Part shown: positions 44,759 through 53,306 of the stretch, in pieces
Layout: the number at the start of each line of letters is the position of its first letter
Position numbering within the stretch: the first letter of the stretch is position 1
From: CBDIHH01 sp965279095
Lineage (GTDB): Bacteria; Pseudomonadota; Alphaproteobacteria; Caulobacterales; Caulobacteraceae
Reading direction: 5' to 3'
DNA: 64,000 bases
Assembly: GCA_965279095.1 (NCBI GenBank)
Contig: CBDIHH010000004.1
Location: 124,001 to 188,000 of the forward strand
Program-made: the position numbers and the translations under genes
Notes under the pieces: model-generated
The model's database searches: none
What the model saw: only the letters and a program-made list of their open reading frames with translations
Told to the model about the DNA's origin: nothing

Positions 44759-46032
44759 GTCGGCCAGGTCGCCGGCGATGCCGCCAGGACCTCGCCGGCC
44801 AGGTATAGCGATCCACAGATGAGGACGTGCGCCTCCTCCGCCTTGGCGTAGGCCTCGGCGACATCCGTGCAGACGTCCGCCGTCAGCCCGGCGGCGCGGG
44901 CGGCTTCGGCCGTACGCGCGGCGGGCGCCGCCGCGTCGGCGTCGAAGCCGATGGCGTAGACCTTGGGCCCGAGCGCCTTGAAGGCGGCGAAGAAGCCGTG
45001 GGCGTCCTTGTTGGCCAGCGTGCCGGCGATCAGCGCCACCGGCCGGCCATCCCGCGCGAGGCCGGCCATGGCCGCGGCTACGGCGCGCGCCCCGTGGGGG
45101 TTGTGGCCGCCGTCGAGCCAGGCCCCCGCGTAGGGGCCGGCGGTAAGCCGCTGCATCCGCGCCGGCCAAGACACCGCGCGCAGCCCGCGGGCGATGGCGT
45201 CATCGTCGATGCGTGGGTCGCCCCAGGCCAGCAGGGCGGCGATGGCCAGGGCGGCGTTGTCGATCTGGTGGTCGCCGACCAGGGCCGTGGGCGGCAGGTC
45301 GAGCAGCCGGTCCTCCCCCCGGAACACCAGGCGGCCGTCCTCGAGGGCCGCGTCAAAGGCCTCGCCCATCATCTGCAGCGGCGCGCCCAGGCGGGCGGCC
45401 TGGCGCTCGATCACCTGACGGGCGACGTCCTGCTGGCGGGCGCTGACCACCGGCGCGCCGCGCTTGATGACCCCGGACTTCTCCCCGGCGATGGAGGCCA
45501 GGTCGTCGCCGAGGAATTCGCGGTGGTCGTAGTCGACGGGGGCGATGACGCTGACGGCGGTGCGGGGAATGATGTTGGTGGCGTCGAGCACGCCGCCCAG
45601 GCCCACCTCCAGCAGCAGCAGATCGGCGGGAGTTTCCGCGAAGGCGACGAAGGCCGCCGCCGCGGTGATCTCGAAGAAGGTGATCGGCTGGCCGGCGTTG
45701 GCCGCCTCGACCCGCTCCAGGATGGCGGCCAGGGCCTCTTCGGTGATCAGCGTCCCGGCCAGGCGGATGCGCTCGACGAAGCGCACCAGGTGCGGGGAGG
45801 TGAAGACGTGGACGCGCAGGCCGGCGGCCTCGGCGATGGCGCGCATATGGGCCACGGTGGAGCCCTTGCCATTGGTGCCGGCCACGTGGATCACCGGCGG
45901 CAGGCGGTCCTCGGGGTGGCCGAGATCGGCCATCAGCCGGCGCATGCGGTCCAGCGACAGGTCGATCTTCAGGGGATGAAGCGCCCTCAGCCGCTCCAGC
46001 GGCGCATCGATGGCGCGCAGGTGGTCGGTCAG
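44755..46032 (-). CDS. folC: bifunctional folylpolyglutamate/dihydrofolate synthase, non-standard start
   Basis: FolC adds glutamate to folates and joins dihydropteroate to glutamate. The P-loop is HVAGTNGKGST (lysine 56), and the Mur-ligase core has FFEITAAAAF and DYDHREFLG. The first in-frame ATG (45945) would cut off about 29 conserved residues (PLERLRALHPLKIDLSLDRM). The frame is open upstream to 46032, but no ATG, GTG or TTG exists there; the likely start is CTG 46030-46032, which overlaps the accD stop as CTGA. From there the protein is 425 residues, the normal length. Confidence 0.9.
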   Translation of the reverse strand: MTDHLRAIDAPLERLRALHPLKIDLSLDRMRRLMADLGHPEDRLPPVIHVAGTNGKGSTVAHMRAIAEAAGLRVHVFTSPHLVRFVERIRLAGTLITEEALAAILERVEAANAGQPITFFEITAAAAFVAFAETPADLLLLEVGLGGVLDATNIIPRTAVSVIAPVDYDHREFLGDDLASIAGEKSGVIKRGAPVVSARQQDVARQVIERQAARLGAPLQMMGEAFDAALEDGRLVFRGEDRLLDLPPTALVGDHQIDNAALAIAALLAWGDPRIDDDAIARGLRAVSWPARMQRLTAGPYAGAWLDGGHNPHGARAVAAAMAGLARDGRPVALIAGTLANKDAHGFFAAFKALGPKVYAIGFDADAAAPAARTAEAARAAGLTADVCTDVAEAYAKAEEAHVLICGSLYLAGEVLAASPATWPT

Positions 46033-46940
46033 GCGACTTTGCCCCGGGCGCGGCCCAGCATCAGGGTCTTGAGAATGGCGCCCAGTTCGGCCGGCAGGTC
46101 CTTGCGGGGGGTGACGCGGTCGACCATGCCCTTCTCCAGCAGATATTCGGAGCGCTGGAAGCCGGGCGGCAGGGTCTCGCGGATGGTCTGCTCGATCACG
46201 CGGGGGCCCGCAAAGCCGATCATCGCGCCCGGCTCTGCCAGCTGCACGTCGCCAAGCATCGCGTAGGAGGCGGTGACGCCGCCGGTGGTGGGGTCGGTCA
46301 GCACCACCACATAAGGCAGGCCGGCGCGCTTCAGCTCCTGGATCGCCAGGGTGGTGCGGGCCATCTGCATCAGCGACAGGGCGCCCTCCTGCATCCGCGC
46401 GCCGCCGGCGGCGGTGAAGGCCACCAGCGGGCAGCCGCGGCGCACGGCCTCCTGGGCGGCGGCGATGAAGCCCTCGCCCGCCGCGACGCCAAGGGAACCG
46501 CCCATGAAGGCGAAGTTCTGTACCAGGGCCAGAGTCGGGATTCCGGCGATGGCGCCGACGGCGGCGGACATCACGTCCTGGTCGCCGGTGGCCTTGCGGG
46601 AGGCGCGCAGACGGTCCGTGTACGGACGATCGTCGGTGAAGCGCAGGGGGTCGTCCGGCGCCGTCGCCGCCGGCAGCTCTTCATAGACCCCGTCGTCGAA
46701 GGTGTAGGCGAAGCGCTGGTCCGGCCCGATGCGCATGTGCCGGCCCGACGGCGTCACCCACAGGGCGGCCTCCAGGTCCGGGCGGTAGAGCATCTCGGCG
46801 GTGTCGGGGTCCTTGACCCACAGGTTCTCGGGCGTCGGCGCCGGGCGCTTGGCGACGAGGTTGCGCACCCCCGGCGCGATGCGCGCCAGCCAGCCGCCGC
46901 GCTTTCCAGGGATCGGCGGCGGGCTCGGCGCGTCGCTCAT
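46029..46940 (-). CDS. accD: acetyl-CoA carboxylase carboxyltransferase subunit beta, zinc ribbon lost
   Basis: A 303-residue beta subunit that with AccA makes malonyl-CoA. The crotonase-like core is intact (for example GGARMQEGALSLMQM, and VLTDPTTGGVTASYAMLGD). The N-terminal zinc ribbon is degenerate: where E. coli has four cysteines, the segments KDPDTAEM and VTPSGRHMR contain none. The ATG overlaps the trpA stop (ATGA), and the stop overlaps the start of folC. The order trpA-accD-folC is typical of alphaproteobacteria. Confidence 0.95.
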   Translation of the reverse strand: MSDAPSPPPIPGKRGGWLARIAPGVRNLVAKRPAPTPENLWVKDPDTAEMLYRPDLEAALWVTPSGRHMRIGPDQRFAYTFDDGVYEELPAATAPDDPLRFTDDRPYTDRLRASRKATGDQDVMSAAVGAIAGIPTLALVQNFAFMGGSLGVAAGEGFIAAAQEAVRRGCPLVAFTAAGGARMQEGALSLMQMARTTLAIQELKRAGLPYVVVLTDPTTGGVTASYAMLGDVQLAEPGAMIGFAGPRVIEQTIRETLPPGFQRSEYLLEKGMVDRVTPRKDLPAELGAILKTLMLGRARGKVA

Positions 46941-47782
46941 GCCCGCGCCCCCCGCACCGCCCGGGCCAGGGCCCCGGCCGAGGCCAGCACCCGGCCGGCC
47001 ACGTCGGCCCCCTCCGCCGCCGCCTGCTCGATGTCGTCCACCAGGGCCGAGCCCACCACCACCGCGTCGGCCACCCGCGCCACCGCCGCGGCCCGCTCGG
47101 GCGTGCGGATGCCGAAGCCCACGGCCACCGGCAGGCCCGAGGCCGCCCGCACCCGCGCCACCGCCGGCGCCACCGCGCCCGCGTCCGCCTCCTTGACCCC
47201 GGTCACCCCGGCGACGGAGACGTAATAGACGAAGCCCGAGGTGCCGCGCACCACCACCGCCAGCCGCGCGTCGTCCGAGGTCGGGGTGGCCAGCCGGATC
47301 AGCGACAGGCCGGCGGCGTCCAGGGCGGCGGCCAGCTCTCCCGCCTCCTCCGGCGGGCAGTCGACCACGATCACCCCGTCGACCCCCGCGGCGGCCGCCT
47401 GGCCGGCGAAGGTCTCAAAGCCGCGGTTCAGCAGGGGGTTGAGATAGCCCATGAGGATGATCGGGGTGGCCTGGTCGCCGTCGCGAAAGCGGCGGACCAG
47501 GTCCAGGGTTCCAGACAGGGTCATGCCGGCCTTCAGCGCCCGCTGGCTGGCCCGCTGGATGGTCGGCCCCTCGGCCATGGGGTCGGAGAAGGGGAAGCCC
47601 ACCTCGATGAGGTCGGCCCCGGCGCCGGGCAGGCCGGCGAGGATGGCGTGGGCGGTCTCAGGGTCCGGGTCGCCGGCCATCATATAGGCGACGAAGCCGG
47701 CGCGCCCCTCGGCCCGCAGCCGCTCAAAGCGGGCGTCGATGCGGGCGGTGCCGCGGATGGCGATCGTCGAGGGGGCGGTCAT
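46937..47782 (-). CDS. trpA: tryptophan synthase alpha subunit
   Basis: A 281-residue TIM-barrel protein that cleaves indole-3-glycerol phosphate to indole. Catalytic glutamate is in GADLIEVGFPFSDPMAEGP, and catalytic aspartate in PIILMGYLNPLLN is replaced by the usual later aspartate of VDCPPEE. The TSDDARL loop and FGIRTPERA are conserved. It works with TrpB, encoded upstream, and is translationally coupled to accD. A 176-bp gap with a strong hairpin separates it from trpB. Confidence 0.95.
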   Translation of the reverse strand: MTAPSTIAIRGTARIDARFERLRAEGRAGFVAYMMAGDPDPETAHAILAGLPGAGADLIEVGFPFSDPMAEGPTIQRASQRALKAGMTLSGTLDLVRRFRDGDQATPIILMGYLNPLLNRGFETFAGQAAAAGVDGVIVVDCPPEEAGELAAALDAAGLSLIRLATPTSDDARLAVVVRGTSGFVYYVSVAGVTGVKEADAGAVAPAVARVRAASGLPVAVGFGIRTPERAAAVARVADAVVVGSALVDDIEQAAAEGADVAGRVLASAGALARAVRGARA

Positions 47783-47852
47783 GGCGCCTGCGAGGTATCA
47801 GGCCCCGGGGGCGGCGTCCAGAAAGGGAAGAGGTGAGCAACCCCAGAGCCGC

Positions 47853-47936
47853 ATTCCCCGCGGAAGCGGGGATCCAGGCTTGGCCCTATGCGGCGGCCCT
47901 GGCGGCAAAGCCTGGGTCCCCGCTTCCGCGGGGAAT
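47853..47936. repeat. long palindromic repeat between trpB and trpA
   Basis: Two 29-base arms (47853-47881 and 47908-47936) pair with one mismatch across a 26-base loop. Each arm contains CCCCGCGGAAGCGGGG or its complement. Typical of REP/BIME elements. In the trpB-trpA transcript it would form a very stable hairpin. Confidence 0.85.
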
Positions 47937-47958
47937 ACGGGGTCCGTTAGGCCCCCCC

Positions 47959-49200
<1,242 letters not shown>

Positions 49201-49300
49201 GGCGGGGGCTTTCGTGGAGGCGCAGGGGTATCAGGTGGAGGGGGGCGGGGGCAAGCGGAGGGGGGGAGTCGGCGTAGGCGCGCGGCAAGGAGGAACTGAG

Positions 49301-49448
49301 CCTTCCCCCTCGATGGGGGAGGGTTGGGTGGGGGTGCGCGCACAGACTGCCAAGATCTGGGCTCAGAGGCGGCGCCGCCTCTTGCGCCATGCTTGACCAG
49401 GCTGCGGCCTCACCCTCATCCCCGCCCTTCTCCCATCGAGGGAGAAGG
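49301..49448. repeat. imperfect inverted repeat upstream of trpB
   Basis: The 36-base segment at 49301-49336 (CCTTCCCCCTCGATGGGGGA and on) pairs with 49411-49448 (ending TCCCATCGAGGGAGAAGG) with several mismatches. Each arm also folds on itself. Typical of dispersed repeats in Caulobacteraceae. The rest of 49201-49573 has only the promoter described separately. Confidence 0.65.
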
Positions 49449-49539
49449 GAGACTGTTTTTCCCAGGCCTGAAGGACGAGAGCCCCTTGGCAGGCGCCCCG
49501 CCTGCTCGCGGCGCCGCCCTCTTTCGCCCAGCACAAACC

Positions 49540-49567
49540 TTGCATCCCAGGATAAACGTAATACAAT
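49540..49567 (+). promoter_or_regulatory. promoter of the brnTA operon
   Basis: TTGCAT (49540-49545), a 16-base spacer and TACAAT (49562-49567). The predicted transcription start is within a base or two of the GTG at 49574, so the mRNA would have almost no leader. Confidence 0.5.
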
Positions 49568-49573
49568 AATGGG

Positions 49574-49837
49574 GTGATCGTCTTCGACGCCGCCAAGGAC
49601 GCCGCGAACATCGCCAAGCATGGCGTGTCCCTTGCCCTGGCCGAGGAATTGAATTTGGACGCCGCGGTGATCGTCGAGGACCGCCGCGCGGATTACGGCG
49701 AGGCTCGCTTCAACGCTTACGGCCTCATCGACAATGCGCTGTTCGCCCTGACCTATACGGAGCGCGACGGTCAGGTGCGGGCCATCAGTCTTCGCCGCGC
49801 TCGTGAGAAGGAATTACGACAATGGCTGCGCCGATGA
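49574..49837 (+). CDS. brnT: BrnT-family toxin (type II toxin-antitoxin)
   Basis: An 87-residue RNase-type toxin. The family N-terminus is IVFDAAKDAANIAKHGVSL (compare the WDxxKxxxNxxKHGVSF pattern), then DRRADYGEARF and a C-terminal basic stretch with ISLRRAREKELRQW. BrnT cleaves RNA and slows growth; BrnA binds it and represses the promoter. Start is GTG 49574; the ATG 5 bases earlier is out of frame. Toxin first, antitoxin second and overlapping by 16 bases, as in known brnTA operons. Confidence 0.88.
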   Translation: MIVFDAAKDAANIAKHGVSLALAEELNLDAAVIVEDRRADYGEARFNAYGLIDNALFALTYTERDGQVRAISLRRAREKELRQWLRR

Positions 49838-50112
49838 AGCCCGAGGAACCGATGGTCGAGCTGGACGCGGACGACGCCCCTGAATTGACGGCGGACATCC
49901 TCGCCCGGGCGCGCCCGGCGCGAGAGGTGCTGACCGAGGCCCAGCAGGCCAGTTTCAAGCGCCCCGCCGGCCGGCCCAAGGCGGCGGCGCCCAAGGTGGT
50001 GGTGTCGCTGCGCCTGAGCCCGCGGATCGTCGCCCACTTCAAGGGGGATAATCCCGAGGGGTGGCAAAAGCGGGTGGCGGCGGCGCTGGAGGCGGTGGTG
50101 GATCGGGGGTAG
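49822..50112 (+). CDS. brnA: BrnA-family antitoxin
   Basis: A 96-residue antitoxin. The C-terminal part has RPKAAAPKVVVSLRLSPRIVAHFK and GWQKRVAAALEAVV, the ribbon-helix-helix DNA-binding region of BrnA. The N-terminal half is acidic and flexible and should wrap the toxin. It overlaps brnT by 16 bases. It ends 36 bases before the convergent restriction endonuclease gene and keeps the high GC of the host. Confidence 0.86.
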   Translation: MAAPMKPEEPMVELDADDAPELTADILARARPAREVLTEAQQASFKRPAGRPKAAAPKVVVSLRLSPRIVAHFKGDNPEGWQKRVAAALEAVVDRG

Positions 50113-50148
50113 GGGGGCCATTCGCAGCGCAGGCAGCCGAGAGGCAGG

Positions 50149-50838
50149 CTAGGCCTCGTCAGCCGCGTCGTCCGCCTCCGCCTGCAACGCCTCCTGCTGA
50201 TCGACAACAGCTTTAGGGAGCGGAGTTAGCGCACGTCCAGCAAAGTAATCATCGACCCGTTGAATCAATAACGCGGCCGTTAAAGCCGTACTGTCGGTAG
50301 TATTGATCGCTGCTCCTCGCCCGGGGTGAAGCACGTCCCAGGGGGATTTAATCTGATCCTTTCTTCTTATCCCAGGATCTTTATTCCCAAAGCCGTCAAG
50401 AGCCCTATTCCAGACCGGCTTAAAAGTCTCTATAAGCATATTTTCCCCAAGAGGGATCCAAATATCGTCAACAACGAGATAGCGAACTTGGAAGTCTTCG
50501 ATTTCCAAGTTGCTCGATTGTCGAATCGATACCGCGTGCGCTCTAAGGCGCGCACGCAAACCGTTGCTAGCCCCTGACGCAGACCTCGAAAGTCCGCCTT
50601 TCCGTCCCCCTCGAGGAATCGCCTTGCCGATGTAAATGGGACGGGCCCCCGGCTCGTTCGGGGATATGGTCGCAATCGGCGCGTAGGCGGGGAATCCGCC
50701 GGTGTAGTAGATCACGTAGACGCCAGCGCCTACGATGTCTCCCGTCTCACTGAGGGGAATAGCAGGTCGCAGCAGAAGTTCAAACTCGATGCTTCTAGCG
50801 AGATTGATCTTATCCAGGGGATTGTAGACGTCGCTCAT
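50149..50838 (-). CDS. Eco29kI-family GIY-YIG restriction endonuclease
   Basis: A 229-residue type II endonuclease. The GIY-YIG core is VYVIYYTG (Y45) and IYIGK (Y69), followed by RLRAH (R97 and H101) and IETFKPVWN (E137). The spacing matches the Eco29kI catalytic set. Eco29kI cuts CCGCGG, so the same site is a reasonable guess, not proven. The ATG overlaps the methylase stop as ATGA. A frame that extends 32 codons upstream lies inside the methylase gene and is rejected. Confidence 0.87.
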   Translation of the reverse strand: MSDVYNPLDKINLARSIEFELLLRPAIPLSETGDIVGAGVYVIYYTGGFPAYAPIATISPNEPGARPIYIGKAIPRGGRKGGLSRSASGASNGLRARLRAHAVSIRQSSNLEIEDFQVRYLVVDDIWIPLGENMLIETFKPVWNRALDGFGNKDPGIRRKDQIKSPWDVLHPGRGAAINTTDSTALTAALLIQRVDDYFAGRALTPLPKAVVDQQEALQAEADDAADEA

Positions 50839-51995
50839 GCCGCGGCGGCGAGCTGATCGGCCACGCTCTCGCCGACTTTGCGAGCCAATAAAACCGGCAC
50901 GGCGTTGCCAAGTTGCCTCATCGCTTCGGTCCACGAGCCGTGGAACAAATAGTTATCCGGGAACGTCTGCAACCGAGCGCTCTCCCGGACGCTGAAGTAA
51001 CGGATGCTACCGTCTGGTCTCGCCAACATGTTCTCACCACCCGGCACTCCGTGGACGCCAGCCTTGAGGGTCTTTCCAGGCTCATCTAACGGACTACCCG
51101 TGTGCCCGGGATAAGAGCGCGCGCCCGGTTGGTACCGGTGATTTAGATAAAGTCGGGCCTTGGCCGGTTCGTTCTCAGGGTCGGGAAGACCAAACAAACC
51201 GTCACGAACGGTCCGCCAAGGCATGGAGGCCGGCCATTGGCGCAGTTGGGATGCGCGAGATTGCCAGCGAACGGGGATCGTTCGCCTGTTTGTAGGGACC
51301 TCGTTTCGCTCCCAGTACTGGCCACCATTCATCGACCAAAGCAGCGCGTCTAACGTGTGGGTCTCGGCCGGAAAGGACCAATGGAGATCAAGGTCATCGC
51401 GAAAACCGACGAAAAATACCCGCTCGCGCCGTTGTGGGACACCGTAGTTGGCGGCGTTCAGCAAGCGGGTGACAACACGATAGTGTAGATCCGACCGAGA
51501 GCCAGAAGTGTGATGCCGCTCTAGGCGGGCAAGATGCTCCTCCCAAGTCTCGTCAATGCACGCCACCACCATTGGGTGCTCGAGCTGTAGCTTGATGTAC
51601 TCAAAATAGTTTCGAAAACTCGCGCGTGTGAGCCCCTTAACGTTTTCAAACACGAAGGCGCGTGGCCGTGCGTCCCGAACAGCCCTAATAGCCTGCGGAA
51701 ACATATCCCGCGCGTCGTCATAAGCCCGGTGACGGCCACCCATGGAAAAGGGCTGGCAAGGCGGCCCCCCCGAGACAAGGTCAATATGCCCCTCGTACTC
51801 CTTGAAATCGATCGAGCGGACGTCACCCTCGGTGAGATTCCAGTCCGCGACGTGCGCGATGCGGCGAGCCTGGTTCTCGCGAATGGTGTCGCAGCAATAC
51901 CGATCCCATTCGATCACCCGAGCGGCATGAAAGCCGGCGTCGTGCAATCCGATACCAAGACCCCCGGCCCCGGCAAAAAGCTCAACCGACTTCAT
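50835..51995 (-). CDS. DNA cytosine C5-methyltransferase
   Basis: A 386-residue Dcm-type methylase that protects the site cut by the adjacent endonuclease. Motif I is ELFAGAGGLGIGL, motif IV is GGPPCQPFSMGG (catalytic cysteine 80), motif VI is FENVKGL, motif VIII is QRRERVFFVGF, and motif X is RQLGNAVP. The ATG at 51993-51995 begins motif I as usual; the 96 extra codons in the longer frame run through vsr in another frame. It overlaps vsr by 14 bases. Confidence 0.95.
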   Translation of the reverse strand: MKSVELFAGAGGLGIGLHDAGFHAARVIEWDRYCCDTIRENQARRIAHVADWNLTEGDVRSIDFKEYEGHIDLVSGGPPCQPFSMGGRHRAYDDARDMFPQAIRAVRDARPRAFVFENVKGLTRASFRNYFEYIKLQLEHPMVVACIDETWEEHLARLERHHTSGSRSDLHYRVVTRLLNAANYGVPQRRERVFFVGFRDDLDLHWSFPAETHTLDALLWSMNGGQYWERNEVPTNRRTIPVRWQSRASQLRQWPASMPWRTVRDGLFGLPDPENEPAKARLYLNHRYQPGARSYPGHTGSPLDEPGKTLKAGVHGVPGGENMLARPDGSIRYFSVRESARLQTFPDNYLFHGSWTEAMRQLGNAVPVLLARKVGESVADQLAAAA

Positions 51996-52404
51996 TCTCA
52001 AGGAACCCTTCGAGACGACCGCCCACGGAAGCCAGGTCGCGGAGCTGGCACTCCCATACGACGCAGGCCTCCCACCCAAGTTCCACCAGCCTTGCCTGCA
52101 CCCGCTGGTCGCGAGCCACGTTGGCCTCGAACTTTGGCAACCAGAACTCTTGCCTTGATTTGGGGCGCCGTGCCAGCGGGCATGAGGGGTCGGGATGCTG
52201 ATGCCAGAAACATCCGTGGACAAAAATGGCCTTGCGGCGAGAGCGAAAGACGATGTCTGGCCGTCCGGGCAGATCCCTCTCATGGAGCCGGTAGCGGTAA
52301 CCTATTCGGTGCAGAAGGCGGCGCACGATCAGTTCTGGCTTGCTGTCCTTGGCCCGTATTAGGGCCATTCGCGCGCTCCTCTCACCAGCGCTCAGGGTGT
52401 CCAT
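51982..52404 (-). CDS. vsr: very short patch repair endonuclease Vsr
   Basis: A 140-residue nuclease that nicks T:G mismatches left by deamination of 5-methylcytosine. Catalytic D50 (LPGRPDIVF), then FVHGCFWHQHPD with the zinc and catalytic histidines, and the zinc cysteines (C65, C75). It is encoded just before the C5 methylase and overlaps it by 14 bases, the normal arrangement. First gene of a vsr-methylase-endonuclease operon. Confidence 0.93.
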   Translation of the reverse strand: MDTLSAGERSARMALIRAKDSKPELIVRRLLHRIGYRYRLHERDLPGRPDIVFRSRRKAIFVHGCFWHQHPDPSCPLARRPKSRQEFWLPKFEANVARDQRVQARLVELGWEACVVWECQLRDLASVGGRLEGFLENEVG

Positions 52405-52436
52405 CGCGCACCCACTCTGAAAGTTGCAAAAAAATG

Positions 52437-52460
52437 TGCTAGAAAATGGATATGCTAGAA
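52437..52460. promoter_or_regulatory. direct repeat upstream of vsr
   Basis: TGCTAGAA occurs at 52437-52444 and 52453-52460, a 16-base period, in an A+T-rich gap just before vsr. The second copy spans the stop of the upstream gene. It may be an operator or part of a promoter for the restriction-modification operon. No -10/-35 pair is clear. Confidence 0.35.
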
Positions 52461-53306
52461 TCCTGGCAGGCGAAGCGATTCCTGTCCGGCATCCCCATTT
52501 TGAGAAGGCGGACGGCCTCTTCGAATAGCGGAATGGCTCACGTCAGACTGGCTATCGGGCAAGGCTAGAGTCAATTGACCTTCATTCCTTTGTCCGCCTA
52601 TCAGAGCCGCGCAAGCGCTTCTTGCATCGGACCAATAGGCACTAACCTGATTGGAATAAAGTCGGCTCTCAATTTCTTTTACACTTACAAGAGATGCATC
52701 GGTAAGATGCTCCTCAATGAACCGACATAACTGTGGACCGGGGCTCAGGCTCCAGAGCATTAATCGCCGCATGGAACGCAGTAGGTTGCCCTCCACCGAG
52801 GGAGTGGCCAACAGGTTGACGTCAAGCGCCTTGCTTCGCAGTCGATCAAGATAGGTGGGATCACACATGAGGCGCCGCTTTCGTAAATCATAGGCTACAG
52901 CATCCCAATCAAAGAAAGTGCAGCGGATTATGTCTTCTAAAGACGATATCTCAACCCCACCCCTCCTTGCAGCCCAGGTTGTCTCAAGCGCCCAGAAGTC
53001 GATTTTCCAAGAGCCCATGCTAACACCATAACCTCCGAATCGGTTTGGTTTTGCCTGTAGCCGGACAGCTAGATCAGCAACCTCGATAGCCGGTGCTTCT
53101 ATGACCAGATCTACATCAGACCTAAATGCGATCCGGCCCTCCCGGGCAAAATCTCGCACTAGCCCGCCAATGACGGCTATTTGGTCGAAGCTAGAGAAAT
53201 GCTCTTCAAATATGAGATTAAGCAATCTCATTTCAGCAGACCTGTTTGCCCAAAAGTAACGGTCAAGCCGGCGTTTAAGCGCGGAAAGATCAGGCGCGAT
53301 TGGCAT
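52455..53306 (-). CDS. divergent tRNA-nucleotidyltransferase/poly(A)-polymerase-like protein
   Basis: A 283-residue protein that I relate to the class II CCA-adding/poly(A) polymerase head and neck. It has GGLVRD at 47-52, the metal pair D64/D66 (RSDVDLVIE) and a third aspartate candidate D103 (WKIDFW). The neck reads DAVAYDLRKRRLMCDP (135-150), then LRSMRRL (176-182), like the family's NAxAYDL, DP and LRxxR steps. The usual RRDFTINA is changed to RCTFFDWDA. It is shorter than true CCA enzymes (about 400), lacking most of the body and tail. Its start overlaps the dGTPase gene by 17 bases. A+T-rich compared with the host. Confidence 0.7.
   Translation of the reverse strand: MPIAPDLSALKRRLDRYFWANRSAEMRLLNLIFEEHFSSFDQIAVIGGLVRDFAREGRIAFRSDVDLVIEAPAIEVADLAVRLQAKPNRFGGYGVSMGSWKIDFWALETTWAARRGGVEISSLEDIIRCTFFDWDAVAYDLRKRRLMCDPTYLDRLRSKALDVNLLATPSVEGNLLRSMRRLMLWSLSPGPQLCRFIEEHLTDASLVSVKEIESRLYSNQVSAYWSDARSACAALIGGQRNEGQLTLALPDSQSDVSHSAIRRGRPPSQNGDAGQESLRLPGF

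Noticed and set aside
49301..49448. trp attenuator or leader peptide before trpB
   Set aside because: No short frame with tandem Trp codons was seen; the structure is an imperfect dispersed repeat.
51996..52283. N-terminal extension of the cytosine methylase
   Set aside because: The extra codons lie inside vsr and have no methylase similarity; motif I begins right after the ATG at 51995.
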